In this document: one piece after another, positions 8,579 to 18,052 of the stretch
Layout of the letters: each line of letters begins with the position of its first letter
Numbering within the stretch: position 1 is the first letter of the stretch
Source of the DNA: Sulfurovum sp. UBA4779
GTDB taxonomy: Bacteria > Campylobacterota > Campylobacteria > Campylobacterales > Sulfurovaceae
DNA: 64,000 bases
Assembly (NCBI GenBank): GCA_002403155.1
Contig: DHHF01000007.1
Coordinates: forward strand, 1 to 64,000
Direction of reading: 5' to 3'
Made by a program: the position numbers and the translations under genes
The notes under the pieces: generated by a model
The model's input: only the letters and a program-made list of their open reading frames with translations
Database searches by the model: none
Told to the model about the DNA's origin: nothing

Positions 8579-10579
8579 TTATTTTCCTTCTTCCAATATG
8601 CTAAGATTGCTTTTGGGGGCGCCGTTGATCCTTTTGCTTGCCGAAGCTGACGGGTCGCCGCTCTCAAACCATGAAAATTCTTTTTTCTCAAGCCCCTTGC
8701 GTACATAGGTATTATATTTTTGCTGAATATCTTCCAGTTCGCTCAACATCTCTCTTAAATGCTGCAAGTCCCCGCTTTTTGTCACAATATATGGTGTCAG
8801 ATAAATCACCACATTGGTCTGTGTTTTTGCTTCGCCTCTGGTGCTGAAAAGCTGACCGAGAATTGGAATCTCGCCAAGGATAGGGATCTTGGAAATACTG
8901 TCTCCCCCTCCGTTTTTCATCAATCCCCCCAAAATAATCGTCTCGCCGTTGCTAATGATCGCATTGGTGGTCACTTTTCGTTTTGTCGTAGTGGGCCTAT
9001 CGGCAGCTGCGCCTGAACCGGGGAGGATATCTTCTACTTCAGCTTCCACTTCAAGCGTGACTTGGTTGTTGCTGGAAAGTCTTGGCTTTACTTTGAGCGT
9101 AATACCGATATCTTCCCTTGAGTAGCTGTTGATGATATTGCCTTGGGCTTGCGTAGACTGCTGGGCCTGCGTCAGGATGGACTGGGTCTGCCCCACTTCG
9201 ATGGAAGCCTCTTTGTTATTGGTGCAAAGCACGGAAGGTTCGCTGAGGATATGGGCTGCGCCGTTCTGTTTCAAAAGATCCAGGTGCGCCCCAAGTGCAA
9301 AGAGCTTGGAAATGTTCTGATCGAAGCTAAAAGGCCTGTCATAAGTCGTATAGGCATTCCCGTTGTTATCAAATTGTGTCGTTTGATTGTTCAAAAAGCC
9401 AAAGAGTTCCTGAGAGAGAGCCAAAGAAGGTGCACCAGTATTGGCTGCGGCAGAATACAGACCCATAGAGGTGATCTGTCCTCCCTCAAAACCGTATCTA
9501 ACCCCAATCTGCTCAGCCAGATTGTTATTGATCTCTACGATGCGTGCTTGGACATATACCTGTCCTTGCGGAATATCGATTGCCTTAACCGTTGCATTGA
9601 TATTTTTGATCTGGTCGGCGGTTGCAAGCACGATCAGCGCATTGCGCTCTACATCCGAAACCACCATGGCTTTTTGGGGCGGCTGCGATCCTTTCGGGGA
9701 TTCTTTTAGGACTTGATCGTTCATCTGTGCGATCAATTTGCTTAAGATGCTCTCCATCTCCTCTACGTTGGAATTTTTCAAAGGAATGACATGCATCTGC
9801 TGGGTGGTGCTTTCCCCTTTGATATCAAGCTGCTTGATGTATTTGATCATCCTGTTGTTGTTGTCTGCTTTCCCCACCAGGATAATGGAGTTGGTTGCAT
9901 CATCCTTAAATATATCGACCTGTTCGCTCTCTATCGTTTGAGGGAAAAGTTTTTTTGACATGTTTTGAACGTTAGGAAAAACATCTTTGACGCTGGAATG
10001 GCTCAGCTTCACTACTACCGATCTTTTTTCGCCTTTTTGCTCGATAGCGTTGATCACCTTGCTGACAGAACGCAATACTCTGGGAGCTTCGGTGATCGCC
10101 AAAACATTATTTTCCTTAAAGGCAATCACTTTGGCGCTTTTGCTCAAAAGCGGCTGGATTTTGGCACGGACCACGGCAGAATCGGAATTTTTAAGCGGGA
10201 ACATAACCGTTTTCATCGTATCGCCTTCAACGGTACTGCTTACAGGGACTCCTTGGGCGGCGGCATCATTGCTTTTGACAATCTTGTAATATTCCCCTTG
10301 ATCCACCATCGTTACCCCTTTGCCTTCAAGGATAGAATTGGCCAAAGAAAATAAAGAACTTTTCTTTATCGGCGTCGTCGAAACAAAATTGATCGTTCCT
10401 TTCGGTTCTTCTTCTATCAAGATGTTTTTTTGGGTAATTTTTGAGACCATTTCTATAAAATCTTTGACGCTGAGATTGCGAAAATTGACATCGACGGTTT
10501 CTTCTGCTGCACCAAGTCCTGCTGCCAGCAAAAACCACACTGTTGCGATATTTAATCCCGCCCGTTTAATTGACTTCAT
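8579..10579 (-). CDS. gspD: type II secretion secretin GspD
   Basis: A 666-residue outer-membrane secretin. A signal peptide of about 24 residues ends near GLGA-AEE. Periplasmic N0-N3 domains follow, starting VDVNFRNLSVKDFIEMVS, with repeated secretin_N-like units. The C-terminal secretin domain contains VEVGQTQSIL-like and ETIILGGLM motifs and the IPILGEIPILGQLF loop. It forms the multimeric exit pore. It overlaps the gspC stop by 14 bases. The last 60 residues (from about YVRKGLEKK) may be a pilotin-binding S-domain; no pilotin gene is seen. Confidence 0.93.
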   Translation of the reverse strand: MKSIKRAGLNIATVWFLLAAGLGAAEETVDVNFRNLSVKDFIEMVSKITQKNILIEEEPKGTINFVSTTPIKKSSLFSLANSILEGKGVTMVDQGEYYKIVKSNDAAAQGVPVSSTVEGDTMKTVMFPLKNSDSAVVRAKIQPLLSKSAKVIAFKENNVLAITEAPRVLRSVSKVINAIEQKGEKRSVVVKLSHSSVKDVFPNVQNMSKKLFPQTIESEQVDIFKDDATNSIILVGKADNNNRMIKYIKQLDIKGESTTQQMHVIPLKNSNVEEMESILSKLIAQMNDQVLKESPKGSQPPQKAMVVSDVERNALIVLATADQIKNINATVKAIDIPQGQVYVQARIVEINNNLAEQIGVRYGFEGGQITSMGLYSAAANTGAPSLALSQELFGFLNNQTTQFDNNGNAYTTYDRPFSFDQNISKLFALGAHLDLLKQNGAAHILSEPSVLCTNNKEASIEVGQTQSILTQAQQSTQAQGNIINSYSREDIGITLKVKPRLSSNNQVTLEVEAEVEDILPGSGAAADRPTTTKRKVTTNAIISNGETIILGGLMKNGGGDSISKIPILGEIPILGQLFSTRGEAKTQTNVVIYLTPYIVTKSGDLQHLREMLSELEDIQQKYNTYVRKGLEKKEFSWFESGDPSASASKRINGAPKSNLSILEEGK

Positions 10580-11417
10580 ATTCCAACTCCATTTCTTTAT
10601 CTCCTCTTTCTATAACCAAAGTAAGATTGTTAATATCCTGAATATTTTTATAGATATCAAATGCAGCATTATAGCTGTTCAACTCTTGTCCGTTAACAGA
10701 TTTGATCACATCCCCTTTTTGAATGCCCAAATTCTCAAAAGGGCTGCCTTTACGGACAAACGTCACCCTAAATCCCTGAAGAAGATTTCCTTTTTTTACT
10801 TCAGTGATACCGATATTTTTGTAGATATCGTCTATATTCTTCGCATAATGCCCTATAAGCGATTTATCTACGATTTTATACTCTCCCGCATCCACAATAT
10901 CCCCCTTTGGTGCGGTTGATGCGGGAGTATTTGCATCCAAAGAAGCCGCAGCAGAACTGATCTTTCCGATGCTGTTTGATGCACTTTTGCTTTTTATCAG
11001 AGGCACTTGATAGGTTTTGTTTTCCTTGCTAAATATCGCAAAGTTGCTGCCGGCCCCCTCTAACACAAATCCGTTAATCGCCTCTCCTCCGGAAAGCACT
11101 CTGCTTTTATTTTGATAGACAACCGTGACTACCGTACGGTCTGAAGCATTGTAAATCGCCAAAAGCTGGATGTCGCTAATCGTGCCTTGGGGTTTTGGAA
11201 GCGACGGCTTGGGTTGGGCAGCCCCATTGACAATCTCCCCGGGAGCAAGCCTCACCCTATAATAAAGTGCTTTAGGTTCTTCTTTTTTGATCTGCTCTAG
11301 ACTGCCCGACGGAAGCCATATCAATGCAATAATCAGCCATGCCGCTTTGATGATCAGCAAAATCATCAAACCTGTCACGATCCGTCTAAAGAGCTCGGGT
11401 TTAAAAAGATGCTTCAT
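10566..11417 (-). CDS. gspC: type II secretion protein GspC (PDZ)
   Basis: A 283-residue bitopic inner-membrane protein. It has one N-terminal transmembrane segment (about residues 14-35), a homology region with LLAIYNASDRTVVTV and a Gly-containing turn, a Ser/Ala-rich linker, and a C-terminal PDZ domain (GSPFENLGIQKGDVIKSVNG). GspC couples the inner-membrane platform to the secretin. The ATG at 11417 is chosen because AAGGA lies eight bases upstream; a longer reading adds six codons. It overlaps both neighbours, as expected in a coupled operon. Confidence 0.88.
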   Translation of the reverse strand: MKHLFKPELFRRIVTGLMILLIIKAAWLIIALIWLPSGSLEQIKKEEPKALYYRVRLAPGEIVNGAAQPKPSLPKPQGTISDIQLLAIYNASDRTVVTVVYQNKSRVLSGGEAINGFVLEGAGSNFAIFSKENKTYQVPLIKSKSASNSIGKISSAAASLDANTPASTAPKGDIVDAGEYKIVDKSLIGHYAKNIDDIYKNIGITEVKKGNLLQGFRVTFVRKGSPFENLGIQKGDVIKSVNGQELNSYNAAFDIYKNIQDINNLTLVIERGDKEMELEYEVN

Positions 11418-11916
11418 AGTACCATCCTTTTTCATCTTGCTTGAGCTGCGATTTTATCATATCAATATTTTTCGCCTCGATCAAATCAAGACGCACACTG
11501 CGCTCTTTGATCTTTGCTTTCCCCTCAACACCACCAAAATCGCATTGAGCATCCAAAGAGACACTCAAAGGAGACAACACCGTATGCGCAAGTGTTGCAT
11601 TTTCTGTACGATTGGGGGCTTTTCCCTTCAAAGAATCATCAAGTAAAATATTTTGAATATGCATCTTTGAGGAAAAAAGCAAAGTAAAGAAATCTACCTT
11701 CTCCACTGTTGCAATCTTGATCCCTTTAATGGAAACAGAAAGGTTTTCAACTTCCAAGGAAAACCATCCTTCTTTTAGCTTTTCGCCGTCAATTTGAATT
11801 TCTTGCCGCGCAAGCACCTCTTCGAGTTTATAATAAAGCTCTTTTTTGGGCATAAAAACGAGCATGCCAAACCACACCAAAAACAGCATCAAACAGACTT
11901 TCTTTACCATTTGCAT
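11401..11916 (-). CDS. gspN: GspN-like type II secretion protein
   Basis: A 171-residue protein with one N-terminal transmembrane segment (VCLMLFLVWFGMLVFMP). A periplasmic domain follows in which LYYKLEEVLARQEIQIDGE and SLEVENLSVSIKGIKIA match the start of T2SS GspN domains. It is shorter than the classical GspN. It sits between gspM and gspC with overlaps at both ends. The function of GspN is not well defined; the call rests on the recalled domain pattern and position. Confidence 0.6.
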   Translation of the reverse strand: MQMVKKVCLMLFLVWFGMLVFMPKKELYYKLEEVLARQEIQIDGEKLKEGWFSLEVENLSVSIKGIKIATVEKVDFFTLLFSSKMHIQNILLDDSLKGKAPNRTENATLAHTVLSPLSVSLDAQCDFGGVEGKAKIKERSVRLDLIEAKNIDMIKSQLKQDEKGWYYEASF

Positions 11917-12305
11917 GCGAACTCCACATGATAGGCCGAATCTGATTGTTTAATCGACAAAGTTTCTATCTCTACTGCAAGATTTAACATCTTATTGATA
12001 AGCTTATTCAGTTCGCTTGCGCTTAAATTGTCATAAATTGCCGTAAGTGTTTTGCCGGTTTTGTTCCATTTTATTTTAGTTCTGGGAACCGCTTCTTGAA
12101 GCTGATCTACTTTTGGGGTTATATTTTTATTGCCCCATATGTTTTGGAGCGCGGCAATCTCTCTATATTCGCCGATAGAACGATTGATGCTATCTGCTTT
12201 TTGGGTTTGCCCGGCTATCTGTTCTTGCTTATAAAAATACGTGATGCACAGTACAAAAATTGCCGCCAACACAATCAGTTCATTTTGGTATTTTTTTATA
12301 TTCAC
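11904..12305 (-). CDS. gspM: GspM-like inner-membrane platform protein
   Basis: A 133-residue bitopic protein: a short cytoplasmic start, one transmembrane segment near residues 9-25, then a small periplasmic alpha/beta domain like the ferredoxin-like fold of GspM/PilO. GspM partners GspL in the assembly platform. The start is GTG, sharing GTGA with the gspL stop. Sequence similarity alone is weak; position between gspL and gspN supports the call. Confidence 0.6.
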   Translation of the reverse strand: MNIKKYQNELIVLAAIFVLCITYFYKQEQIAGQTQKADSINRSIGEYREIAALQNIWGNKNITPKVDQLQEAVPRTKIKWNKTGKTLTAIYDNLSASELNKLINKMLNLAVEIETLSIKQSDSAYHVEFACKW

Positions 12306-13237
12306 AGCGTTCCTTCCACTTGCACATCAAGACTTCCTGCAATAACAGATGTTTTAAGCTGTGCTTTTTTTGCCAATTCCTGCAACTTTCTTGCAGCCTT
12401 TGCATCCGTACAGCCAAATTGTGCTTTAAAATTTTTTGCATCCATATGCAAAAAAGAGAGTGTTACTCCTTTAAAGAGCATAGAAGAAACTGTTTTGAGC
12501 GCCTCCCTTTTCTTTCTTTCTTTGTTGTCGATGGTTTTGTATTTTGCAGCGATGCTTTCTCTGGCATACTTGCTTTGCAAGGCAGGATACGACTTAGCCA
12601 GTCTTTCTAACTCTTGCTCTTGCTGATGCGAAGCGGCTTGGGCATGCCAGATGCCCTCAATTGCATATGCTGCCGCAAAAGCTATCAAAAGAGCAGCGAT
12701 TGCGGCTGATTGCTTGAAGCTCAAAAGAGATCCATAGGCAATATACGGCGTAACGCCTTTGGGGGGAGTGAATTTTGCATCAAATGCACCCAACTGCGGC
12801 ATCTCATCCAAGGCAGCCATAGGGACGACTACGGCAGTCTCATCGATTATCGCAAGGATCTCTTTTTCCCCCAATGGTATAGGATTTTGCAACATATCAA
12901 GTACCTGCTGAGCAAAATAGAGCTTTGAGATTTTCTCGGGCGCTATCCCCTTTTCACTTAAAAAGTCTGTAATTTTCTTGATGCTATATGCGATGAATAC
13001 CCAAGCATCTCCTTCTTTGAAAACAAAAAAATCATAGCTTAGGGTCCGATCTAGCAAACCTTCAAATAACGAAGGGGCTATTTTTTTTGCCTGATAGAGG
13101 TATTTGATCGGCAATATCTCTTTTTTGAGTGTATAAAACTGGGGCGTCAGTAAGAGATTGACGTTTTTTAAAGGCTTTACAGGCTCCATTGCCGTATGAA
13201 CCAGTATCAGCTCTTTTTTATTTGTTCTCAAATTCAA
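12302..13237 (-). CDS. gspL: GspL-like inner-membrane platform protein
   Basis: A 311-residue protein with an N-terminal cytoplasmic half of about 170 residues (actin-like/GspL cytoplasmic type). One transmembrane segment follows near residues 172-190 (AAIAALLIAFAAAYAIEG), then a coiled coil and a small periplasmic domain. GspL recruits GspE to the membrane. The reading opens with TTG inside the end of gspK; the first ATG would remove 16 residues, so the start is uncertain. Confidence 0.65.
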   Translation of the reverse strand: MNLRTNKKELILVHTAMEPVKPLKNVNLLLTPQFYTLKKEILPIKYLYQAKKIAPSLFEGLLDRTLSYDFFVFKEGDAWVFIAYSIKKITDFLSEKGIAPEKISKLYFAQQVLDMLQNPIPLGEKEILAIIDETAVVVPMAALDEMPQLGAFDAKFTPPKGVTPYIAYGSLLSFKQSAAIAALLIAFAAAYAIEGIWHAQAASHQQEQELERLAKSYPALQSKYARESIAAKYKTIDNKERKKREALKTVSSMLFKGVTLSFLHMDAKNFKAQFGCTDAKAARKLQELAKKAQLKTSVIAGSLDVQVEGTL

Positions 13238-14123
13238 AATATTTTATCTCTCCCCCGCTTTGAGTAAATGCAAAGGTAAAACTTCTGTCTTCATAAGGGT
13301 ACTGAACTTCACACTCCGCCTCATCCATAAATCCTTTTGAAAAAAGTTTTTCATACTTTGCATAGTCTGCGCCGTTACTCTGCACAAATGATTGCAGCAT
13401 TGTCTCTCCGGGCCTCCAATTCTCTTGGACCCATGCCACATCCAGATCAAAAAGCAATGCAACAAGTTCTGCAGACAAATAGTTTCCGTCTGCCTGCTTA
13501 AATCCCGCATCAAAAACAAAAAACTTTTCCCATGGCACATCCTCTGCTTTTTCATCATCCGCTTCAAAACGATACTGCATCATAATACGCTCAAATTGTT
13601 CACGCGATATAATACCATTTTTTTGGGCAAGCCTGCACTGCTCTTTTTGGACCCATTTCTTTTGCCCCCCTATCTCTTCGAGCAACAGCTCTTGCAATCT
13701 TTGGGCATCTTGAATATTGTAAGCTTGAACAATATCATCAAACACTTGTTGTGCAGCCGTATAAAACGGCAGCATACTTTGATTATTGTCCAAACCCAGC
13801 CAATTAATATTGATACCGTTTGCCAAAGGCCGGCATTTGATCGTCAGGGTAAATTCCCCTTTGGGAGAATTAATCGGCATTGGATATGCATAAAGCTGCT
13901 CCATTACGGACTGTTTGTTTTTTCCAAGCTTCTTCAGCGTATTTTGCATATCGACATAATACACATTGGCTTGGATGAGTGCTTTTGTTCGTGCCGCATC
14001 CCCTCTTGCTTTATCCAGGTAACTTAAAAGCACGCCTGTCAATGCAATCATAACAGACAATACCGAAAGGGTAACAATAAGCGCAAATCCTTTTCTGGTT
14101 TCGCATGGGATCATTTTATCCAT
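13218..14123 (-). CDS. gspK: GspK-like minor pseudopilin
   Basis: A 301-residue protein with a prepilin-type N-terminus (RKGFALIVTLSVLSVMIALTG) lacking the usual Glu at +5, a feature of GspK. A large periplasmic domain follows. GspK caps the pseudopilus tip together with GspI and GspJ. It is the first gene of the minus-strand arm and is divergent from gspG across 63 bases. Confidence 0.75.
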   Translation of the reverse strand: MDKMIPCETRKGFALIVTLSVLSVMIALTGVLLSYLDKARGDAARTKALIQANVYYVDMQNTLKKLGKNKQSVMEQLYAYPMPINSPKGEFTLTIKCRPLANGININWLGLDNNQSMLPFYTAAQQVFDDIVQAYNIQDAQRLQELLLEEIGGQKKWVQKEQCRLAQKNGIISREQFERIMMQYRFEADDEKAEDVPWEKFFVFDAGFKQADGNYLSAELVALLFDLDVAWVQENWRPGETMLQSFVQSNGADYAKYEKLFSKGFMDEAECEVQYPYEDRSFTFAFTQSGGEIKYFEFENK

Positions 14124-14186
14124 CTAAAAGCTCTATTGAAGTAGAATTGATAAAATTATTATACCCAAGCAAACTAAGGATCATGA
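14124..14186. promoter_or_regulatory. divergent promoter region, gspK / gspG
   Basis: The 63-base gap between the divergent gsp arms must hold the promoters for both. It is AT-rich and contains TTGATAAAATTATTATAC, from which a plus-strand -10-like TATTATAC can be read. An AAGGA ribosome binding site for gspG lies at 14176-14180. Exact start sites cannot be read. Confidence 0.5.
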
Positions 14187-14618
14187 ATGAAGAAACAAAA
14201 TGGTTACAGAAAAGCTTTTACGCTGATAGAACTGCTCATTGTGATTGTCATACTGGGAGGGCTTGCGGCAGTAGTTGCTCCCGGGCTGATGGATGCTGCG
14301 GATGAAGCCAAAAGAGATACCGTCTGTTTGAAGATGAATGATCTCAAAAAACGTTTTGACATGTTTAAACTCGACAACGGCGTCTATCCTGATACCGAAG
14401 AGGGGTTTGAAGCGCTGCTTAGCAATCCGGACGCGGAAAAATACCCCAATTATCGCACGCAGCCCTACCTCAAAGAACTTCCTAAAGATGCATGGAAAAC
14501 TCCTTTTGTCTATATCAATCAAGGAGATGATATAGAAATTATCAGTTTTGCGGCTGATCGGAAAGAAGGAGGAGAAAACAACAACAAAGACATACTCTTT
14601 AGTGAGTGCAGCCGATAG
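14187..14618 (+). CDS. gspG: type II secretion major pseudopilin GspG
   Basis: A 143-residue class III prepilin: leader MKKQNGYRKA, then FTLIELLIVIVILGGLAAVVAPGLM with Glu at +5. The C-terminal domain shows GspG signatures (DLKKRFDMFKLDNGVYPDTEEGF, and DAWKTPFVYINQGD with the calcium-loop pattern). It forms the shaft of the pseudopilus. The ATG at 14187 has AAGGA six bases upstream. It is followed by two minor pseudopilin genes. Confidence 0.92.
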   Translation: MKKQNGYRKAFTLIELLIVIVILGGLAAVVAPGLMDAADEAKRDTVCLKMNDLKKRFDMFKLDNGVYPDTEEGFEALLSNPDAEKYPNYRTQPYLKELPKDAWKTPFVYINQGDDIEIISFAADRKEGGENNNKDILFSECSR

Positions 14619-14626
14619 ATTCATTG

Positions 14627-15169
14627 ATGCTGCACACTATAAAACTGCGCCAAGGGTTTACATTGATAGAGCTTTTGGTTGTCATTCTTTTGGTCTCCTT
14701 GATTTATTTCTTGGGGTTAAGCGGAGTGGAAAAAATGGCCGCCAAACCCGATCCTCTGACTCCGCTTACTCTCAAATCAACACTTTTAAAATCCGATGCC
14801 ATTGAAAAACATACTGTGCTGATGTGTATCAATGACTGTCAAACATGCTATTTAAAACATGCCAAAGACGGATCTTTTAAACGATATAAAAATACGATTG
14901 ATCTTCGCGGCGTAGAAGCATATACTCTTGACAGCAGAAACAATCCGGCGGCTGTTGAGTATGGGCGCTATAAAGATGACAAAATATGTCTTTTGATGGA
15001 TTTTTATCCCAATGGAAGCAGTACCCAAATTATATTAAAACAAAAGGATAAAGCCTATTTTCTTCCTGCCTTTTTTGGGAAACCCCAAGAGGTTAAAACA
15101 ATCGAAGAAGCCAAAGACCTTTGGCTCAAAAACAGCACACTGTTATCTGATAGCGGAGATTTTTATTGA
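14627..15169 (+). CDS. type II secretion minor pseudopilin (GspH-like)
   Basis: A 180-residue prepilin-like protein with leader MLHTIKLRQG, then FTLIELLVVILLVSLIYFLG. The globular part has a Cys pair (MCINDCQTC region). It begins eight bases after gspG. Upstream in-frame GTG and TTG starts are possible, but the ATG gives a normal leader length. The subtype GspH is inferred from the order after gspG. Confidence 0.7.
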   Translation: MLHTIKLRQGFTLIELLVVILLVSLIYFLGLSGVEKMAAKPDPLTPLTLKSTLLKSDAIEKHTVLMCINDCQTCYLKHAKDGSFKRYKNTIDLRGVEAYTLDSRNNPAAVEYGRYKDDKICLLMDFYPNGSSTQIILKQKDKAYFLPAFFGKPQEVKTIEEAKDLWLKNSTLLSDSGDFY

Positions 15170-15570
15170 AACCGCTGCGGCCTGCTTTCACCATTATAGA
15201 GATTCTCGTATCGGTTTTAATACTCTCTGTTTCTATCATTTTCATACTCAAACTGCATAGCGACAATCATGAACAAGCCGTTTATATCTCGGAAAGAAAC
15301 AAGCTCTCACTGGAGGATTCGCTCTATTTGACCCCTTTGATTTTGCGATACCATAAAGACACTAAGGATGCCTATACACTTTTACAAGATGAATTCTCCA
15401 TAGAATCATCCGAAAGCAGAGAGATACTTAAACAAAATAAAAGAGCTGTTTTTATCCCGGAATCCGGGCAAACGCTTCCTTCCGAAGAAGAATACGGCTA
15501 TGCTGCAACTTTTCACCAGATCTTCCTTAAAGACACTCACTCTTCAAGATATTTTCGGTTTGGTTTTTAG
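15166..15570 (+). CDS. type II secretion minor pseudopilin (GspI-like)
   Basis: A 134-residue prepilin-like protein with leader MKPLRPA, then FTIIEILVSVLILSVSIIFIL with Glu at +5. It starts with TTG, sharing TTGA with the preceding stop, so translation is coupled. The 3' end overlaps the convergent exosortase-like gene by 44 bases. Confidence 0.65.
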   Translation: MKPLRPAFTIIEILVSVLILSVSIIFILKLHSDNHEQAVYISERNKLSLEDSLYLTPLILRYHKDTKDAYTLLQDEFSIESSESREILKQNKRAVFIPESGQTLPSEEEYGYAATFHQIFLKDTHSSRYFRFGF

Positions 15571-16042
15571 CGTTGGGGCGCGTTTTGATGAAGGCAAAAA
15601 AAAGCAGCAGTCCCAAAATCATCAGCAAAAAATTTCCCAACAGATCATGTGCCCAATAAAAATTGCCTCTTCCTCCTTCACGCTGCACAAAATACACCAC
15701 CATTAAAATTCTCAAAATATTTGCAACGGTAAAAAAGAGATATCCGATCACGATCCACACTATTTTATGCCATAGTGCCGACGGATAGGCAAGAACGGAA
15801 GCAAACAAAAACAAAATGGGGATAATCCCGTTGCACGCTTGGGTAATCACGATCTTATAGTGCGGATTGATCCAAACATCAATGCCTTGAACCTGTGCAG
15901 AGTCCAAGAACTGTTTTAAAAAAAAGAGTGTCAGGTCTGTTTGCATTTGATTCAGCGCGACAGATAGCTGTGAAGTCGGTACATACAGTGCGGCAAACAA
16001 CAGTCCCAACCACAAAAAATACCATACAATAAACCGCTTCAT
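15527..16042 (-). CDS. exosortase/archaeosortase-family protein
   Basis: A 171-residue membrane protein with about four hydrophobic segments. It carries the exosortase catalytic pattern: Cys70 in TQACNGII, Arg111 in NILRIL and His132 in WAHDLLG. Exosortases are transpeptidase-like enzymes that process C-terminal sorting signals (PEP-CTERM and relatives) at the cytoplasmic membrane. The short length resembles compact exosortase subfamilies rather than EpsH-type fusions. No protein with a recognisable C-terminal sorting tail is encoded in the window. It sits between the plus-strand gsp arm and mscS, with no obvious promoter of its own. Confidence 0.75.
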   Translation of the reverse strand: MKRFIVWYFLWLGLLFAALYVPTSQLSVALNQMQTDLTLFFLKQFLDSAQVQGIDVWINPHYKIVITQACNGIIPILFLFASVLAYPSALWHKIVWIVIGYLFFTVANILRILMVVYFVQREGGRGNFYWAHDLLGNFLLMILGLLLFFAFIKTRPNAKNQTENILKSECL

Positions 16043-16075
16043 CTTTCCTATCGTACCTAAAAATTGAGCCGACTT

Positions 16076-17890
16076 CTAGCGTAATGCATTCAGTACACGG
16101 CGGTCTTTGATATGCAAATCCAACTGAGGGTGAGGCATGGCAATCCCATTGGCACTCAGCGTTTCATAGATCAAAATCAGAAGTTCCGATTTGGTAGAAG
16201 GTTTAATCCCTTCAATCCATACCAAAAGATCCAATTCGATAAAACTCTCACCGACCGCACGCATCCAAACGGCAGGTTTTCTTCTTGGCACCTCCCGAAG
16301 CAATTTGATATTGCTTGCGAGTACTGCTTGCAAAATCAACGATCTTACTTTTTTGACATCCGTACCGTAAGGGACCTTAAACGGTATATAGATTCTGCGT
16401 ATACGGTCTTCAAAGGTAAGGTTAATCACCTGCCCGTCAATCAGGTCGCTGTTAGGAAGAATCATGTCAATATTGTCAATGGTTCTAACGACGGTAGCCC
16501 GAAAACCTATATCAATCACCTTTCCGGTCAAAGTATCATTGATACGAATATAATCTCCGATCTTGATATACTTTTCACTCAGCAAAATCATCCCTGAAAT
16601 CATACTTGAAACAATACTTCTTAAGGCAAACCCAACCCCGATAGAGAGTGCACCGGCGATTACGGCCAAATTGGCAACACTCAGGCCGATACTGCTCATT
16701 CCGACAACAAATGCAATAAAAATAATGAAAGTCGAGCCCATATTTGCGACCACTTTGATAGAAACTGTTTTCATATCTTTACGTTTTTTATGCAATTTGG
16801 TAAAGAGGGTAAAATAAATTTTTGCGATCAAAAATCCCAAAAACAAAATGGCAAGCATTTTAATGATGCTCAAAAAGCTTATAGGTGCCTCATCAAGCAC
16901 GAGAAAAGGGGTACGAATATAAGAAGAGAACTTTTCATACATTGTCAGAAGATTCTCTTTCATGGTCAAGACATTATAATTGATAGAATCATCGCTGCTT
17001 TTGGTCAATTTTTCAAGTTCAACCAATTTGGCATCATAAAGTGCATTCTCTCCAGAAAACTGCTTGAGAATCGACCGAAACTCTTTTTCTTGCAAAAGTA
17101 CTGCTTTGATATTTTTTTGTTGAAAATAATAGAGTCCCGCCAATAATCTTTTATCTGCAAGCTCTTCCAAAGCTTCGTCGCGCTCGCCCTCTGTTTTTTT
17201 GAATGTTTCTGCAAGCTTAGGAGAAATAGCCTCTTGAGAAAGAAGCTCCCGTTCTTTTGAGAGATTCGCAGCAATAAGTTTTTTATTGAGTCGTTCTATC
17301 TCTTTTTGGCTTTTTGCGATGGATACCTCATACGCCTTCAGATCAAATTTGACCCGGGGTATGAGCATCGATAAAACTTTGTCACCTTCCAAGATAAACT
17401 GTTCATAATTTTGAATGGATATCCCGTCATAGCGCTGCTTGAGCTTATAATAGGCAAATTGAAGCTGATAGAGCCGCAAATTTTCATGCTGTAAATCAGA
17501 AATCCCTTCGATCCGCTTCTTAAGATAAGAAAGCTTATCTTGGATAAACATTTGATTGGCTTCAAGTTTATTTTTTTCTTTCACCGCAGAGGCGACATTG
17601 TCAAATAATGCTACATATTCTTTGTCTTCTATTTTTTCTTTTTCAACCAATGTCGTGCTGAATGTCTGAATAGGCGGCTCTTTAACTATCAATACACGAA
17701 GCTTTTCGAGCAGTGTTTTTTCGCTTCTTAAACGTTCTTTTTCTTCATCGTCTTTGGCTGTGTCATAGGCAAGCTTCTTGTCTAGTTGATCATAATATGC
17801 AAGTGTATTTTCGCCCTCGTATAAATTTGTATCTATCTGTACGCCCAGCAATGATATGGTCAAAAAAACTGCGCCTACTAAAAATTTCAC
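16076..17890 (-). CDS. MscS-family mechanosensitive channel, mid-size
   Basis: A 604-residue protein with a signal peptide, then about 300 residues of charged, coiled-coil-like periplasmic sequence. About four transmembrane segments start near residue 325. The pore helix region (AVIAGALSIGVGFALRSIVSSMISGM) and the beta domain (IGDYIRINDTLTGKVIDIGFRATVV) are clear MscS signatures. It would release osmolytes upon hypo-osmotic shock. It lies between the exosortase-like gene and gspF and is probably unrelated to secretion. Confidence 0.88.
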   Translation of the reverse strand: MKFLVGAVFLTISLLGVQIDTNLYEGENTLAYYDQLDKKLAYDTAKDDEEKERLRSEKTLLEKLRVLIVKEPPIQTFSTTLVEKEKIEDKEYVALFDNVASAVKEKNKLEANQMFIQDKLSYLKKRIEGISDLQHENLRLYQLQFAYYKLKQRYDGISIQNYEQFILEGDKVLSMLIPRVKFDLKAYEVSIAKSQKEIERLNKKLIAANLSKERELLSQEAISPKLAETFKKTEGERDEALEELADKRLLAGLYYFQQKNIKAVLLQEKEFRSILKQFSGENALYDAKLVELEKLTKSSDDSINYNVLTMKENLLTMYEKFSSYIRTPFLVLDEAPISFLSIIKMLAILFLGFLIAKIYFTLFTKLHKKRKDMKTVSIKVVANMGSTFIIFIAFVVGMSSIGLSVANLAVIAGALSIGVGFALRSIVSSMISGMILLSEKYIKIGDYIRINDTLTGKVIDIGFRATVVRTIDNIDMILPNSDLIDGQVINLTFEDRIRRIYIPFKVPYGTDVKKVRSLILQAVLASNIKLLREVPRRKPAVWMRAVGESFIELDLLVWIEGIKPSTKSELLILIYETLSANGIAMPHPQLDLHIKDRRVLNALR

Positions 17891-18052
17891 TCTGTTTTTT
17901 CCTTTTAAAAATTTTTCACTCTATGTGATGTATGTATTTTGTAATCATACCATTTTTGTTAAAAAAAATATTATTTTAAGCAGTATAAAATTATTTTTAT
18001 CACCCGGGATGTAGACAAAAAACCAATCTAAAAAAACCAAAGCAAAAAAAGC

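Noticed and set aside
9143..9709. Plus-strand reading of 188 codons inside gspD
   Set aside because: It lies wholly opposite a clear secretin domain, with no signal, motif or ribosome binding site of its own.
6507..15570. Type IV pilus system
   Set aside because: No PilT, PilM or PilQ-type partner is seen, and GspC with PDZ, GspK and the GspG calcium-loop pattern indicate type II secretion.
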